NCBI GenBank assembly: GCA_024867545.1
Contig: JANFNE010000057.1
Location: forward strand, 1-64,000
Length of the DNA: 64,000 nt
Direction of reading: 5' to 3'
Source of the DNA: Phytopythium helicoides
Lineage: Eukaryota > Oomycota > Peronosporomycetes > Pythiales > Pythiaceae
Shown here: positions 52,836 through 62,284 of the stretch, piece after piece
Layout of the letters: every line of letters begins with the position of its first letter
Position numbering within the stretch: the first letter of the stretch is position 1
Program-made: the position numbers and the translations under genes
Notes under the pieces: generated by a model
Databases searched by the model: none
Told to the model about the DNA's origin: nothing
What the model saw: the letters and a program-made list of their open reading frames with translations, nothing else

Positions 52836-55751
52836 CTACGCGCTGCGGCGCTTTTTCGACTTGCTGCCAGCCTGCTTCTGCTTTGCGAGCGCTTCGCGCA
52901 CAAGTTGGTCGTAGTCGTCGGCGCTAGCGAATAGTGTCGACTTTCGCTTCTTTCCCGACGAAGATGGAGGCGTCTGTTTAGCCGCAAGCTTACTCAGCTC
53001 CTTCTGCAGCACCTCGTCGTTATCATCCGCGTCGTCTGCCATGGTTGCGAAGTCGAATCCGTCCTCGTCGTCCTCATCGTCCTCGTCTTCATCCTCGTCA
53101 TCGTCGCCACCGTCCTCGTCATCATCGCTTCCGTCGTCGGCGTTGACGGTGTCGAGTTCCGCATCATCGTCGTCATCGTCCTCGCCGTCGATCTGAGCGC
53201 CATCCGCGTCATCGTCGTCGTCAGAGTCGTTGCCCCAGCCTTCCATGTCCGGATCCTCGTCGTCCATGTTGCCGTCCTGCATGATACCCTCAGCCAGCTG
53301 CTGCGCGTACGCCTCCATCTCCTCATCCTCTTCCTCATCACCGTCCTCGTCAATGTCGGAGAACACATCGCCATCGCGATCATCGTCATCGGCGCTACGC
53401 TTCTTGCGCCGCCGCGACGGCATGGTCGCCTCGCGCTTGGCGCGCTCCTGGAAAAACTTGTAAAAGAACTTGTCACTAGCGTCCAGACTCTCCTCACTCT
53501 GCTGCAGCACGGCCTCTGTGTTGATCGGCGCGAACGTCCAGCTCTTGGGGGTGGCGCCGTGAGACGCATTAGAAGAGGTGTCGCGATGACGAGGCTTCTT
53601 GTTGACAAATTTCTCGAAGAACGCCAGCATTGTAAAGTCCACAAGCGGGTCACCAGCGTACTGGATACCACCTGGGCGGTTCTCGATGACTTGACGCGCA
53701 AACATCTGCACCGAAGGGTGGTAATGGCGCGCGAGCTGGTCGAGCTCCCACGCACATGATGCGTCGGCCTTGGCGTACAGTGGGTTGCGCTTGCGCGGAT
53801 CGTATCCATTGTCTGATGCGCCAGTCTTCTTGGCTTCCGCCTTCTTCGACGGCACGTCATCATCATCGTCGAAGCTGACAACACCACCACTCGATGGCGC
53901 AGACGCAGGCTCACTAGGAAGATCCCCAAACATTTGCGCGAGAATGCTGCTGGACTGCTCGGCATCGGTGCGACCATCATCACGCTCCACAACTGCTTCG
54001 TCTTCTCCTTCGTCGCCATCCTCATCTTCTTCCTCCTCCTTGTCGAGATGAAGAGCAGCCTCGGCATCTTTGAAGCGCTCCTCGTCTTGAGTGTTGCCAG
54101 CCGAAGCCTCCGGCTGGTCAATGAGTGTGCGCAGCTGCGGCTTGAGCTTGAGCAACTCTGACAACAGGAACAGCACGGCACATATGAACGCAGGCGTCAT
54201 GACCGTCGCAACCTGAAGTAGACGCTTGACCATGGCGCTGATGCGCGCAGGCGACACATCCGCCTTCATGGAGCGGAACACGAGGTTCAGGAACGCCGTG
54301 TGCTTGGACGTCTCGCGCAACCGCGGGTCCAGAAGCTTGTCGTAAAGTGCGACGTAGAAGCGGTCCGACACCGAGTTGGTGCTGTTCATGACCTGGAAAA
54401 GCAGCATGAGCGCCTGTACGCTGGTGGTATGGTGGGCCTTGTGGGCAACCTTGAAAAGCGTGTCAATCTCTTGCTGAAAGTCTGCCGACGTTGCATTCGC
54501 GTAGGGGAAGGCGCGGTTCACACCAAGCAGCAGCGCACTGAGCAGCTTGCGGTCCATCGCAGTTTGGAGAGCGGCATCCGCTGCCGACTTACTCTTCTTC
54601 TTCTTCTTGTCCTTCTTCTTGCTCTTTTGTGCCTCTGCAACCTCCGAGCCATGCACCTCCTTTGAGAACAGCCCGAAGTACACCGTAATGAGGTGCGCAG
54701 CCAGCTCGGCGTCATCGCCCGATGCGTCGAGGTAAATCTGGTTCAGGAACAGTACGGCGTTGTACTTGGCGCGCTCCGAGACCTTGGGACGCGTAAGTAG
54801 GCGCTCGACCTCGTCCACAACCACGCGCTTCATGACCGGGTGCTGGCGCAGCAGGTCCTGCAGCATGCGGTGGATGTACGCGGCGATCTTGCGGTCCGGA
54901 TCACCGAGCTTGTTGACGAGCATCGCGAGCAGTACAGCCTCCTGCTCCGGCTTGGCGGTGAGCAACGAGTTCGCAGCGCGAATGCAGGCACGCTTGTGGT
55001 TGTCAACGGCATCTTCCATGCCGCTCGAGAGCACGCCCACGAGCTGCGCAAAGGCGGTCTTGAGGCAGTGCTCAAAGAACCAGAGCACGAGGTGCGCAGG
55101 CGTGGCCTTGGGGTGCTCGAGCGGGTTCTGGTGGAAGAAGCGCAGCTTGCGGTCGTCAGGCAGGAGGTTGTTGATGAACAAGTCCTTGAGCGACTCGACG
55201 GCCATGATGCTCTCTCTGCGCGCCTTCTTGTTGGCCATGGCGATGAGCTGTCCGAGGCGCACGAGCGAGTGGAAGGGCGACGCCTGCACCGTGAGCGTGA
55301 GCGATGCGACTCGATCGCTGAGCGTACCAGACTTGATCATGGTGGCGAGGTACTTGTCGTCGCTCGACATCTTGCCGCTCCTCTTGGCCTCGAAGCGCGC
55401 CACCTCCTGCTCCAGCAGCTTCTCGGCCAGCTTCTTCTTCTCAAGCACGAGCGCGTCCGTGGGCAGCAGCGCCTTGGGTTCCTCCGCCGCCTGCTTGCCG
55501 CCCTTCTTCTTCTTCTTCTTGGGCTCCTCCGCCGCCGGCTGCGCCAGCTCGCTCACCGCCGCGTACCACGCGACGCTGCCCTCGCTCAGCTTGGTCCCCA
55601 GCTGCTGCAGCGCGCTCGCCGCCTGCGCATCGTCCGCCTGGGCCTTGACCTGCTGCTTGGGCTGCTGCTTGGGCTGCTGCTTGGGCTGCTGCTTGGGCTG
55701 CTGCTGCTTGTGGGCCTTGCCCGCAGGCTTGGCGCCGTGCGGCTTGCCCAT
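52836..55751 (-). CDS. NOC1: Nucleolar complex protein 1 (NOC1/MAK21/CEBPZ)
   Basis: Ribosome-biogenesis factor of the CBF/Mak21 family, needed for 60S subunit maturation and export. 971 residues, one exon. A Lys/Gln-rich N-terminus with four KQQP units is followed by HEAT-like helices (FHSLVRLGQLIAMANKKARR; LVLWFFEHCLKTAF). A lysine-rich nuclear signal comes next, then the conserved CBF domain at about 400-590 (RFYVALYDKLLDPRLRET; FLNLVFRSMKADV), and a very acidic C-terminal third ending in a basic tail. Length matches yeast and human relatives. It is divergent from the DUSP/tudor-knot gene, 109 bp away, and may share its promoter. Confidence 0.95.
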   Translation of the reverse strand: MGKPHGAKPAGKAHKQQQPKQQPKQQPKQQPKQQVKAQADDAQAASALQQLGTKLSEGSVAWYAAVSELAQPAAEEPKKKKKKGGKQAAEEPKALLPTDALVLEKKKLAEKLLEQEVARFEAKRSGKMSSDDKYLATMIKSGTLSDRVASLTLTVQASPFHSLVRLGQLIAMANKKARRESIMAVESLKDLFINNLLPDDRKLRFFHQNPLEHPKATPAHLVLWFFEHCLKTAFAQLVGVLSSGMEDAVDNHKRACIRAANSLLTAKPEQEAVLLAMLVNKLGDPDRKIAAYIHRMLQDLLRQHPVMKRVVVDEVERLLTRPKVSERAKYNAVLFLNQIYLDASGDDAELAAHLITVYFGLFSKEVHGSEVAEAQKSKKKDKKKKKSKSAADAALQTAMDRKLLSALLLGVNRAFPYANATSADFQQEIDTLFKVAHKAHHTTSVQALMLLFQVMNSTNSVSDRFYVALYDKLLDPRLRETSKHTAFLNLVFRSMKADVSPARISAMVKRLLQVATVMTPAFICAVLFLLSELLKLKPQLRTLIDQPEASAGNTQDEERFKDAEAALHLDKEEEEDEDGDEGEDEAVVERDDGRTDAEQSSSILAQMFGDLPSEPASAPSSGGVVSFDDDDDVPSKKAEAKKTGASDNGYDPRKRNPLYAKADASCAWELDQLARHYHPSVQMFARQVIENRPGGIQYAGDPLVDFTMLAFFEKFVNKKPRHRDTSSNASHGATPKSWTFAPINTEAVLQQSEESLDASDKFFYKFFQERAKREATMPSRRRKKRSADDDDRDGDVFSDIDEDGDEEEDEEMEAYAQQLAEGIMQDGNMDDEDPDMEGWGNDSDDDDDADGAQIDGEDDDDDDAELDTVNADDGSDDDEDGGDDDEDEDEDDEDDEDGFDFATMADDADDNDEVLQKELSKLAAKQTPPSSSGKKRKSTLFASADDYDQLVREALAKQKQAGSKSKKRRSA
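55650..55706. repeat. 12-bp coding tandem repeat (KQQP units)
   Basis: About four and a half perfect copies of a 12-bp unit encode the KQQP repeats in the NOC1 N-terminus. It is a likely site of length variation. Confidence 0.85.
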
Positions 55752-55860
55752 GCTCGGCCGCTTATCAACTACCCTGCAATGCCCACCAACAGATTCGGCG
55801 CCGCTTGCGAATAGTCACTAAAACGGGGTAAAACCGGCCTTTCCAGGGGAAACGATCCAC

Positions 55861-57086
55861 ATGACCATGATGCAGCAGCAGCAGCCGCAGGTGGCGCCGC
55901 CGCCGGCCGTCAAGCGCGCGCTGCGGCTAGGAGACAAGTGGTTCGTGGTGTCGCAGCGCTGGTGGGCGCGTGAGGTGCTGAGCGGCGGCTCGGGCGGCCG
56001 CGCGCTGCTCGGCGACAGCGACGCGGAGCTCAGCGACGGCGACGACGACCTGCGCGCCAGGCGCGAGCTGCTGCGCGCGCGCATCCACAACGAGCCGCTC
56101 GTGGACCGCGCGCGCAGCTGCCGCTGCTGCAGCCGCTCGTTGCTGCGGCCCGGACTGGTGCGTGAAAGCGGTGACAGTTGGAGAGAGAGAGAGGGCTGAT
56201 GGCGGAGCGCGCAGGTTGAGGGCGTGGACTTCCGGCTGGTTAGCGAGCGCGTGTGGCGCGCGCTGGCGCTCGAGTTCGGCTACGACTGGCAGATCTGCCG
56301 ACCGGTTGTCTCCAAGCGCGCGTTCAGAGGCCCCGCGGAGCTGTGCATTGACCTCTACCCCGCGGGCATCAAGGTGCTTTGCGGTGATTGAGGACGGATT
56401 GAGGGGGGTCGTACTGATGTTGGAGGTGCGGATGCAGGGCCATCAAGGGAGCGAGGCACCAGAGTACCCACTTGAAGTAGAGGATGGGAGTGTTGATGAA
56501 GACGGCGACGAGAACATGGAGCCGGAGCAAAATGGCACGCGCGGCGAGCAGTGGAGGCAGGAGCTCGAGGTTGGAAGCACGCTGGACGCCCTCGACACGG
56601 ACAAAAAGTGGTGCGTCATGATTTCGACATGTACTTTGGTATTCGAGAGCAGCTTCGCTAATTGGGAGCTGCAGGTATGAGGCTCGCGTCATTGGAGCTA
56701 ATGAGGAGCAGGTCAAGGTGCACTACCGTGGATGGAGCACGCGTTGGGACGAGTGGATCGCGCGCGATTCTCCTCGCCTCATGCCGTTGCACACAAAAGT
56801 GCGTGACTGGCGCAAGTTTAGTGTTGATGACCGTGTACAGATAGGCGTCCCAGTCCCTGGCAAGCGACACCTCGAGTGGCGAGACGCGTCGGTGCTGTCG
56901 ACCATCAACACACTGCTGGTCCAGTTGCAGATTGAGGGCGGCGGTGTGGAGTGGGTGGACGCGCAGGATGAGCGGTTGTGTCCACCAGGCACACATCGTG
57001 TTCACACCAAGGCTTCTAGTCCTTCGAGTGCCCGAGGCAAGCGCGTGCGCACAGCAAATGGTGACGGCGCTAATAGCGTTGCATGA
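55861..57086 (+). CDS. DUSP/tudor-knot protein without protease domain (paralogue of the USP at 2.8-6.2 kb)
   Basis: Four exons, 55861-56157, 56215-56373, 56438-56610 and 56675-57086, give 346 residues; introns are 57, 64 and 64 bp. The first two exons are a DUSP domain (DKWFVVSQRWWAREV; DFRLVSERVWRALALEFGYDW). After an acidic linker, exons 3-4 carry the tudor-knot-like part (VKVHYRGWSTRWDEW; WVDAQDERLCPPGTH). Each feature lines up with the USP gene at 2.8-6.2 kb, and the three introns fall at the same positions and phases (0, 0, 2). The protein ends where the USP continues into its catalytic domain, so it cannot be a protease. It may bind the same partners and compete with or regulate the enzyme. 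The start is the first ATG. Confidence 0.85.
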
Positions 57087-57948
57087 ACCTTCAGGGAGGC
57101 ATACTCCGTACAAAGTGTGAATTGGGGGTGGGAGGAGCTCGAGGCAAACAAGACTGAACAGAGTTCGCTGGAGAAATGGCCATCACGCTTGACAACCGAA
57201 GATGTCCCCGATTGTATTCGATATTGTCCCCAAAGTGTGCAGCAAATGATGGGATTCAGGCCCGTGGTATGAGGTCCAAGTTGTGTCCAACATTCAAATG
57301 CTGAAGGATAAATGTCAATATGCACCTGGATTCAACTCAACATATGGGCTGCCTACATCTCAAGCACGCGGTCGCCGTGATGTGTTGTGCGTAAGCCTTA
57401 TCGCTTTTTTTTTTTTTATCTCGTTATCGACCCCCATATCTTCAACACAGCCATTCACACTTTTTTTTCGTCGGCACAGCAAATCGCGCTTGGAACGACA
57501 CAATACTGAATTCTCGATCTTGATTATAGATCCGAAGACCTCAATGGATGGGCGCTGACAGCACAAACCTACTGTGCTCGTTCATAGTGTTAAAACGATT
57601 CTTAAGCCAGCAAAACAAAAGTAGTCGCGAAGTTCGGTGGATTATCTTAGTACCGAAGACCGCAGCGAGAGCTTCTGTCTTCTTTCGTTCATGTCATAAT
57701 CATCTGTGGAGGCGATTCTCACAGTCTTGATGAAAACCTAGTTGTTGATGTCCAAGAGCGCCACAAAAACGGCAAGGTGTATCTGAGCTATTCAAAACTC
57801 GATCCCATACGACGAAACTCCAGTAGACAGTATGTATCAAAGAACGAGATCACTATTGACGCCAATCTGACGACCTAGAAAGAAAAAATTGAAGTAATGC
57901 TCCAGAGCCTGGATTCCGGTGGAGGAGAGCGCTTGCTTGCGTTGAGAC
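57087..57948. other. intergenic, no gene seen
   Basis: 862 bp between convergent genes. AT-rich, with a run of about 14 T at 57404-57417 and other T runs, as in 3' flanks. No frame is convincing. Confidence 0.5.
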
Positions 57949-58635
57949 CTAATCGTCCTTGCGCTGAGCGCGCAGCAGCTGCTTCTTGACGGCGTGGAAG
58001 CGCCAGAGCATCCTGCAATGTCAACCACATTAGATCGAGAAACGCACTACAACAATCGAAGACAAAACCGCACCAGTAGATGGTGAACGTGAGCGCGCTG
58101 ATCCACCAGTTGCGCTCGGCGCGCCAACGCGTCGCCTTTTTCTATAAACACACCGCAAGCATCATCCTCAGCGCTCCATCCATTTCTCCCTCGGCACTTC
58201 CAACAAGCACAAACCTGCAGGTCTGCCTGGAAGTGCACCTCTGTGTGCAGCTGCTCCTGAATGGCGTAGCGCTTCTGCAGGTCCAGCGTTTGAGCTGGTA
58301 GCAGCACACAACCCAGTCAGTCCTCGGGCTCCTTCAACTTCGACACCAACTTTTCTCCGACAAGAACGCACCGACGAGCACGACGAAGGCGACGACCGTG
58401 ATGATGGTGAAGACGCGCAGCGTGCCGATGCGGATGCTGAAGACCAGGTCGCCGAAGCGCACGATGCCCTGGTTGAGCAGCACGCCCGGGAACGGAATCG
58501 TCATGAGGATGAGCCTGTCATTCCACAAAATCACCGATAAGTCGACTTCCAGAGCGCCAAATTCAACGGGAGCGGCACGTACAGCACCACCGCTGGCGGC
58601 AGCAGCCCATAGGTCATCGACGACCACATGGACAT
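57949..58635 (-). CDS. BAP31-like ER membrane protein
   Basis: Five short exons: 58635-58583, 58514-58372, 58294-58215, 58141-58074, 58012-57949, giving 135 residues. Introns are 68, 77, 73 and 61 bp, and phases agree at all four junctions. Splicing yields three hydrophobic stretches: PAVVLLILMTIPFPGVLL, VFTIITVVAFVVLV, and WWISALTFTIYWMLWRF preceded by RWRAERN. The RAERN-helix pattern and the charged tail (HAVKKQLLRAQRKDD) resemble the transmembrane half of BAP31/BAP29, ER proteins in sorting and quality control. The coiled-coil half of BAP31 is absent. No single open frame covers the gene, so it is easily missed. The family call is by topology and motif. Confidence 0.7.
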
Positions 58636-59042
58636 GGCGGGGGGAGCGCTGGGGGCGGCGGCAGGCGAGAGGAAGCGGCGATCGTCGTGGGATCGCTTGG
58701 TGATGGCAGATCGAGTTTTGACCAACTTTTTTTCTCCTGTTTTTCCCGGTTGGTGCCACCTTCGAGCAACTTGGCTGTGATAGTCCGACGTGATGGATTT
58801 TTTACCGACATTCCGACACATGGCTACAGTTGTGGAGTTGAAGGACCGGATTTTCGTGCTGACGTGGCGAGCATTCGCGGGGGTTTGCACGTTCGTGTGG
58901 ACCTGATGGAGCTTGGAAAACGATCTTGTGGCGTTGGGGCTGGTGGTGAGGTTAACCGAGTATCTTGAAGGCACGAGGAGTGGGGACTGCATGGGTTTGC
59001 ACGTCGTTCTGACTTGACTGGATGGTTCCTTGTCACCAATGC
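58636..59042. other. intergenic, no gene seen
   Basis: 407 bp upstream of the BAP31-like gene. An open plus frame at 58687-58968 has no recognisable features. The BAP31-like promoter should lie in the first 150 bp. Confidence 0.4.
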
Positions 59043-59315
59043 GTTTCGACGTCACTCGGCTACAAGCTCCCAGTGCTCGTGGGTGGCTGCATGAGTGTGC
59101 TAGGATTCCTTACCGCAGTCTTCGTCAAGATCAAAATGTACTCCATGTAGAGAGTCTCGGCTTCGGCAACCGTGCGGTTTGACACCGAGCACGACGGACC
59201 ACGATGATGGGTGACTTGATCTATCCGCACTCCATCCTCGATAGCTGTCGTTGACGCAGGTTGAGAGCAATAAGTACTGCGTTGGTGCCCCCAATCGAAG
59301 AATAGTCTTGTGTAC
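59043..59315 (+). pseudogene. relic of the 3' end of the downstream MFS transporter
   Basis: Matches the last about 110 coding bp and about 150 bp of 3' flank of the transporter at 60245-61675 (compare 61563-61840). The visible peptide is TSLGYKLPVLVGGCMSVLGF and then VKIKMYSM with its stop. A 3-bp deletion and scattered substitutions separate the copies, with more divergence past the stop. Everything 5' is missing. It is probably what remains of a tandem duplicate. Confidence 0.85.
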
Positions 59316-60244
59316 ACGCCCTTCCACAATCCAAAGGCCCGATGGGAGCTAGCAATTCGGGAAGTATCAACAAGGATGCCCCCTAGAGTACAGGCTTCTT
59401 GCGGAAAAAACAACATTGAAGAGAGAATACCAAAGACAATCAGCTTTGCCTTGAAAGAGCATCACAACACATGTGTGATGTGGTTAGCACCCAGTGGAGG
59501 GGGTATCGTTGGCGATCAGCCCGATGGATAATGACCATTGCGGACGTTTGAAACCCAGCTTTCAATATTCTGTTCACAGATGTCGAGGAATACAGTACAA
59601 ATGTGTCTGTCCTCGTCGAAAGTGCCCATCTTCTTGATGATGTTTGCACCATAGCGTGCACGATCTCCAAAACATCACACTGGAGAGCAATTCCTTTTCC
59701 GATTGCATCCGTTGAACGTTTAACTACACGAATAATATCTGTTTTAACCATCACCATAGCATTCACAATGTAGCAATCGCGGGCTCGACCTATCATTTAC
59801 ACCATCTGCAGGTTTTTGCGGAGCAAGCGAAATCTCCAGAGTGGCATACTGTACTCTTCAATTCATTGCTGGCAATATCGTGATATCTCATCACCCTACC
59901 AGTTTGAACTTTGCAGGGATCGTCGACACTTCAAGCGTAAACGCGATAGCACGTTTCCTTTGCACAGACTTGGTTTTCGCTTGCAGAGCCGACGGGCACA
60001 ACAAAACTGAGCGACGCAGCAATTGCTGCTGCTGCATAGTGCTACAGCGAAACGCATAGAGAGCTGAGAGTTGAAGTTGTAAGTGTACATCGACCGCCTC
60101 ATCTTCCGAGGTTCTAGGGAACTCACTAACCCCTTTGGTGAAGATCCTCAAGGCAAGAGAGCGGTCGGTTGAGTTAGCCCGCCATTCAACAATTTGAGCC
60201 GTCCTGAGCAGTCAACTAAAACTTCCAACTAGCTCACCACGACA
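59316..60244. other. intergenic with a possible decayed minus-strand gene
   Basis: 929 bp. On the minus strand, 59796-59664 and 59667-59530 read as two frames of one protein-like sequence (TDIIRVVKRSTDAIGKGIAL; then RYGANIIKKMGTFDEDRH ending at a stop). A single frameshift would join them; I do not recognise the family. The promoter of the transporter should occupy the last 200 bp. Confidence 0.35.
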
Positions 60245-61675
60245 ATGGCACAAGACTTGGAGATCGCAGAGGGTAACTACTCCGCCACGGAGTCTCCCGT
60301 CCAAAAGGACCTCCAACTCCCTGTGCGTGAGAGCGCCTCGGTGCTCAAGCTCGTCGCCATCTCGATGCCTCGCATGGCTGTCAACATGGCATGGTCTGCC
60401 AACTACGCTGCGTTCGGTCCGTACCTCAGCACCATGCTGCCCGACTACGCTGTGCAGCTCACGCAAGTCATTGGCCCCCTCGTCGGCATCCTCTTGGGAC
60501 CGATGGTCGGCACCTTCAGCGACCGCAACACGTCTCGGTTCGGCCGTCGCCGCCCGTTCCTCGTTTGCGGCGCCATCTTCACCATCGTCTGCTGGACGCT
60601 ACTGAGCTACACAGCTGAGATCGGCGAGGCACTCGGCGACTCTGGCACGGATAACACGGACCGCAAGTGGACGGGAGGCCTCGTCGTGTTCTTCTACTTC
60701 TGCATGGACATCATGATCACGTGTTGCCAGACGCCCGCTATGCTCCTCACTGCTGACTTTGCCGGAGATAGACAGACGCTTGGCTCGTCCATCGGTCTGG
60801 CGTGGGCTTGCTTCGGCTCGATCTTCGTCGCGTCGTACATTCAGATCTTTGGCGCTGCGTACCTGTCACTCCACTACTTCATCGGCATGCTGTGTGTCAT
60901 CATGGCACTATCTGTAATTGTGTGCTGCATCTGGGCCGATGAGACCCCGCTGGACAAGAGCACTGTGGACACGTCTCTGTCGCCAATCATGCAGGGCGTG
61001 AATGCCATTGCAGATCTCTTCAACGGCCTCAAGAAGCTACCAAAGGATCTCGTTGCATACGCCGTCATCATGTTCTTCGTGCTCTACGGATACTCTGCCT
61101 ACAACGGAAACAAGGGTCAGTTCTTCGGTCTCGTCGTGTACGGTGGTACGTCCACTGGAGCTAGCAGGTGTGGAGACTCGTGCACGGACGCACAGACAGC
61201 GTACAGTGATGGCGTCGCGCTTGCTAGTGGCACGGGCGACCTGCTCTTCTGCATCGTGGGATACCTCTACGCACTCTCGCTCCCGTTCCTGGTGCGCTTG
61301 GTTGGCGCCAAGTGGGTGCTTTCGATCTCTTTGATCCCGCAGATCCTACTTATTGTCATGGCAAACTGCAAGAACAAGGCGGTCGACATCTTCCTCGTCG
61401 CTCTGCTCGCGTGCTCGTTCAACTCGGTCTTTGGGCTCATGGTGCCTGTTGTGATCCACGTGTTTGGTGGCAAGCCGGATGCCAACATTGGTATGTACAT
61501 TGGGTCGCTGAACGCAGCCAATAGCCTCGGATCGCTTCTCAACTACGCTATCGGCTCAGCACTCGTTTCGACGTCACTCGGCTACAAGCTACCGGTGCTC
61601 GTGGGTGGCTGCATGAGCGCGCTAGGATTCATCGTCGCAGTCTTCTTCGTCAAGATCAAGATGTACTCCATGTAA
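60245..61675 (+). CDS. MFS sugar transporter, SLC45/sucrose-transporter type
   Basis: Proton-coupled sugar or polyol uptake is the usual role of this family. 476 residues, one exon, about twelve hydrophobic segments. The diagnostic loop after the second helix pair, FSDRNTSRFGRRRPFLVCG, is intact. The early RMAVNMAWSANYAAFGPYLS segment is also typical of the GPH/SUC group. A central cytosolic loop (DETPLDKSTVDTSLSP) separates the halves. An extracellular-type loop with paired cysteines (CGDSCTDAQ) lies in the second half. It ends in a short basic tail (VKIKMYSM). The start ATG at 60245 is preceded by ACGACA. A 3' relic of a sister copy lies 0.9 kb upstream. Confidence 0.9.
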   Translation: MAQDLEIAEGNYSATESPVQKDLQLPVRESASVLKLVAISMPRMAVNMAWSANYAAFGPYLSTMLPDYAVQLTQVIGPLVGILLGPMVGTFSDRNTSRFGRRRPFLVCGAIFTIVCWTLLSYTAEIGEALGDSGTDNTDRKWTGGLVVFFYFCMDIMITCCQTPAMLLTADFAGDRQTLGSSIGLAWACFGSIFVASYIQIFGAAYLSLHYFIGMLCVIMALSVIVCCIWADETPLDKSTVDTSLSPIMQGVNAIADLFNGLKKLPKDLVAYAVIMFFVLYGYSAYNGNKGQFFGLVVYGGTSTGASRCGDSCTDAQTAYSDGVALASGTGDLLFCIVGYLYALSLPFLVRLVGAKWVLSISLIPQILLIVMANCKNKAVDIFLVALLACSFNSVFGLMVPVVIHVFGGKPDANIGMYIGSLNAANSLGSLLNYAIGSALVSTSLGYKLPVLVGGCMSALGFIVAVFFVKIKMYSM

Positions 61676-62284
61676 AGAGGCTCGACTTCGGCAACCGTGC
61701 GGTTCGACAACGAGCGCGATGATGGGTGGCTTGATCTATCCGCACTCCATCCTCGATTGCCATCATTGGTGCAGACTGAGAATAATATGTGTGGCGTCGG
61801 TGGGGCCATCGAGAAAGAGAGAGTGAGAGAGTAGTCTTGTGTACATATGAGGAGTGGCCATGTAATGCACTACAACTCAGAGTTTCTTCTACCTGCGTGT
61901 TCGTTGTTGAAGTGGAAGTACATTGAAAGTGGATCCTTCATCACTCTGTAAAGCCACAGCCATAGACTAGTCGACCCAGTAAGGCACAATAGCACACCCA
62001 AGCGAAGAGTTCAAAACTGCAGCTCGGTTTCGATGGATGAATGTGAACGACAACAAACGTACTCGCCGCCCACTACCCCTCACCACTCTCAGAACCGCCT
62101 ACACCTACGCACTCGGAAGCAAAACAACCCAACAGCAGTCTCCTCACCGTCGAACTCAAATGCCTGTTTGCGTTGCACAGCCAACGCTCACAGCCGATGT
62201 GCACTTCAAAATCACCACGTCATACCGCTTGCTCACATCACATCACGCCTCTCCCGCTCTGCTCTGCGCTGCGCCGCGCCACAT
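61676..62284. other. intergenic between convergent genes
   Basis: 609 bp between the transporter stop and the protease stop. It contains a GA-rich run at 61815-61832. The first about 160 bp are shared with the relic at 59043-59315. No gene seen. Confidence 0.5.

Noticed and set aside
55650..55706. Short regular repeats resembling a small CRISPR array
   Set aside because: The 12-bp units are contiguous without spacers and encode KQQP within NOC1.
54760..55821. Long plus-strand frames opposite NOC1
   Set aside because: Ser/Cys/Leu-rich shadows of a strongly biased sense gene.
57404..57417. Poly-T run as a retroelement tail
   Set aside because: No adjacent coding relic or target-site duplication seen; ordinary AT-rich 3' flank.
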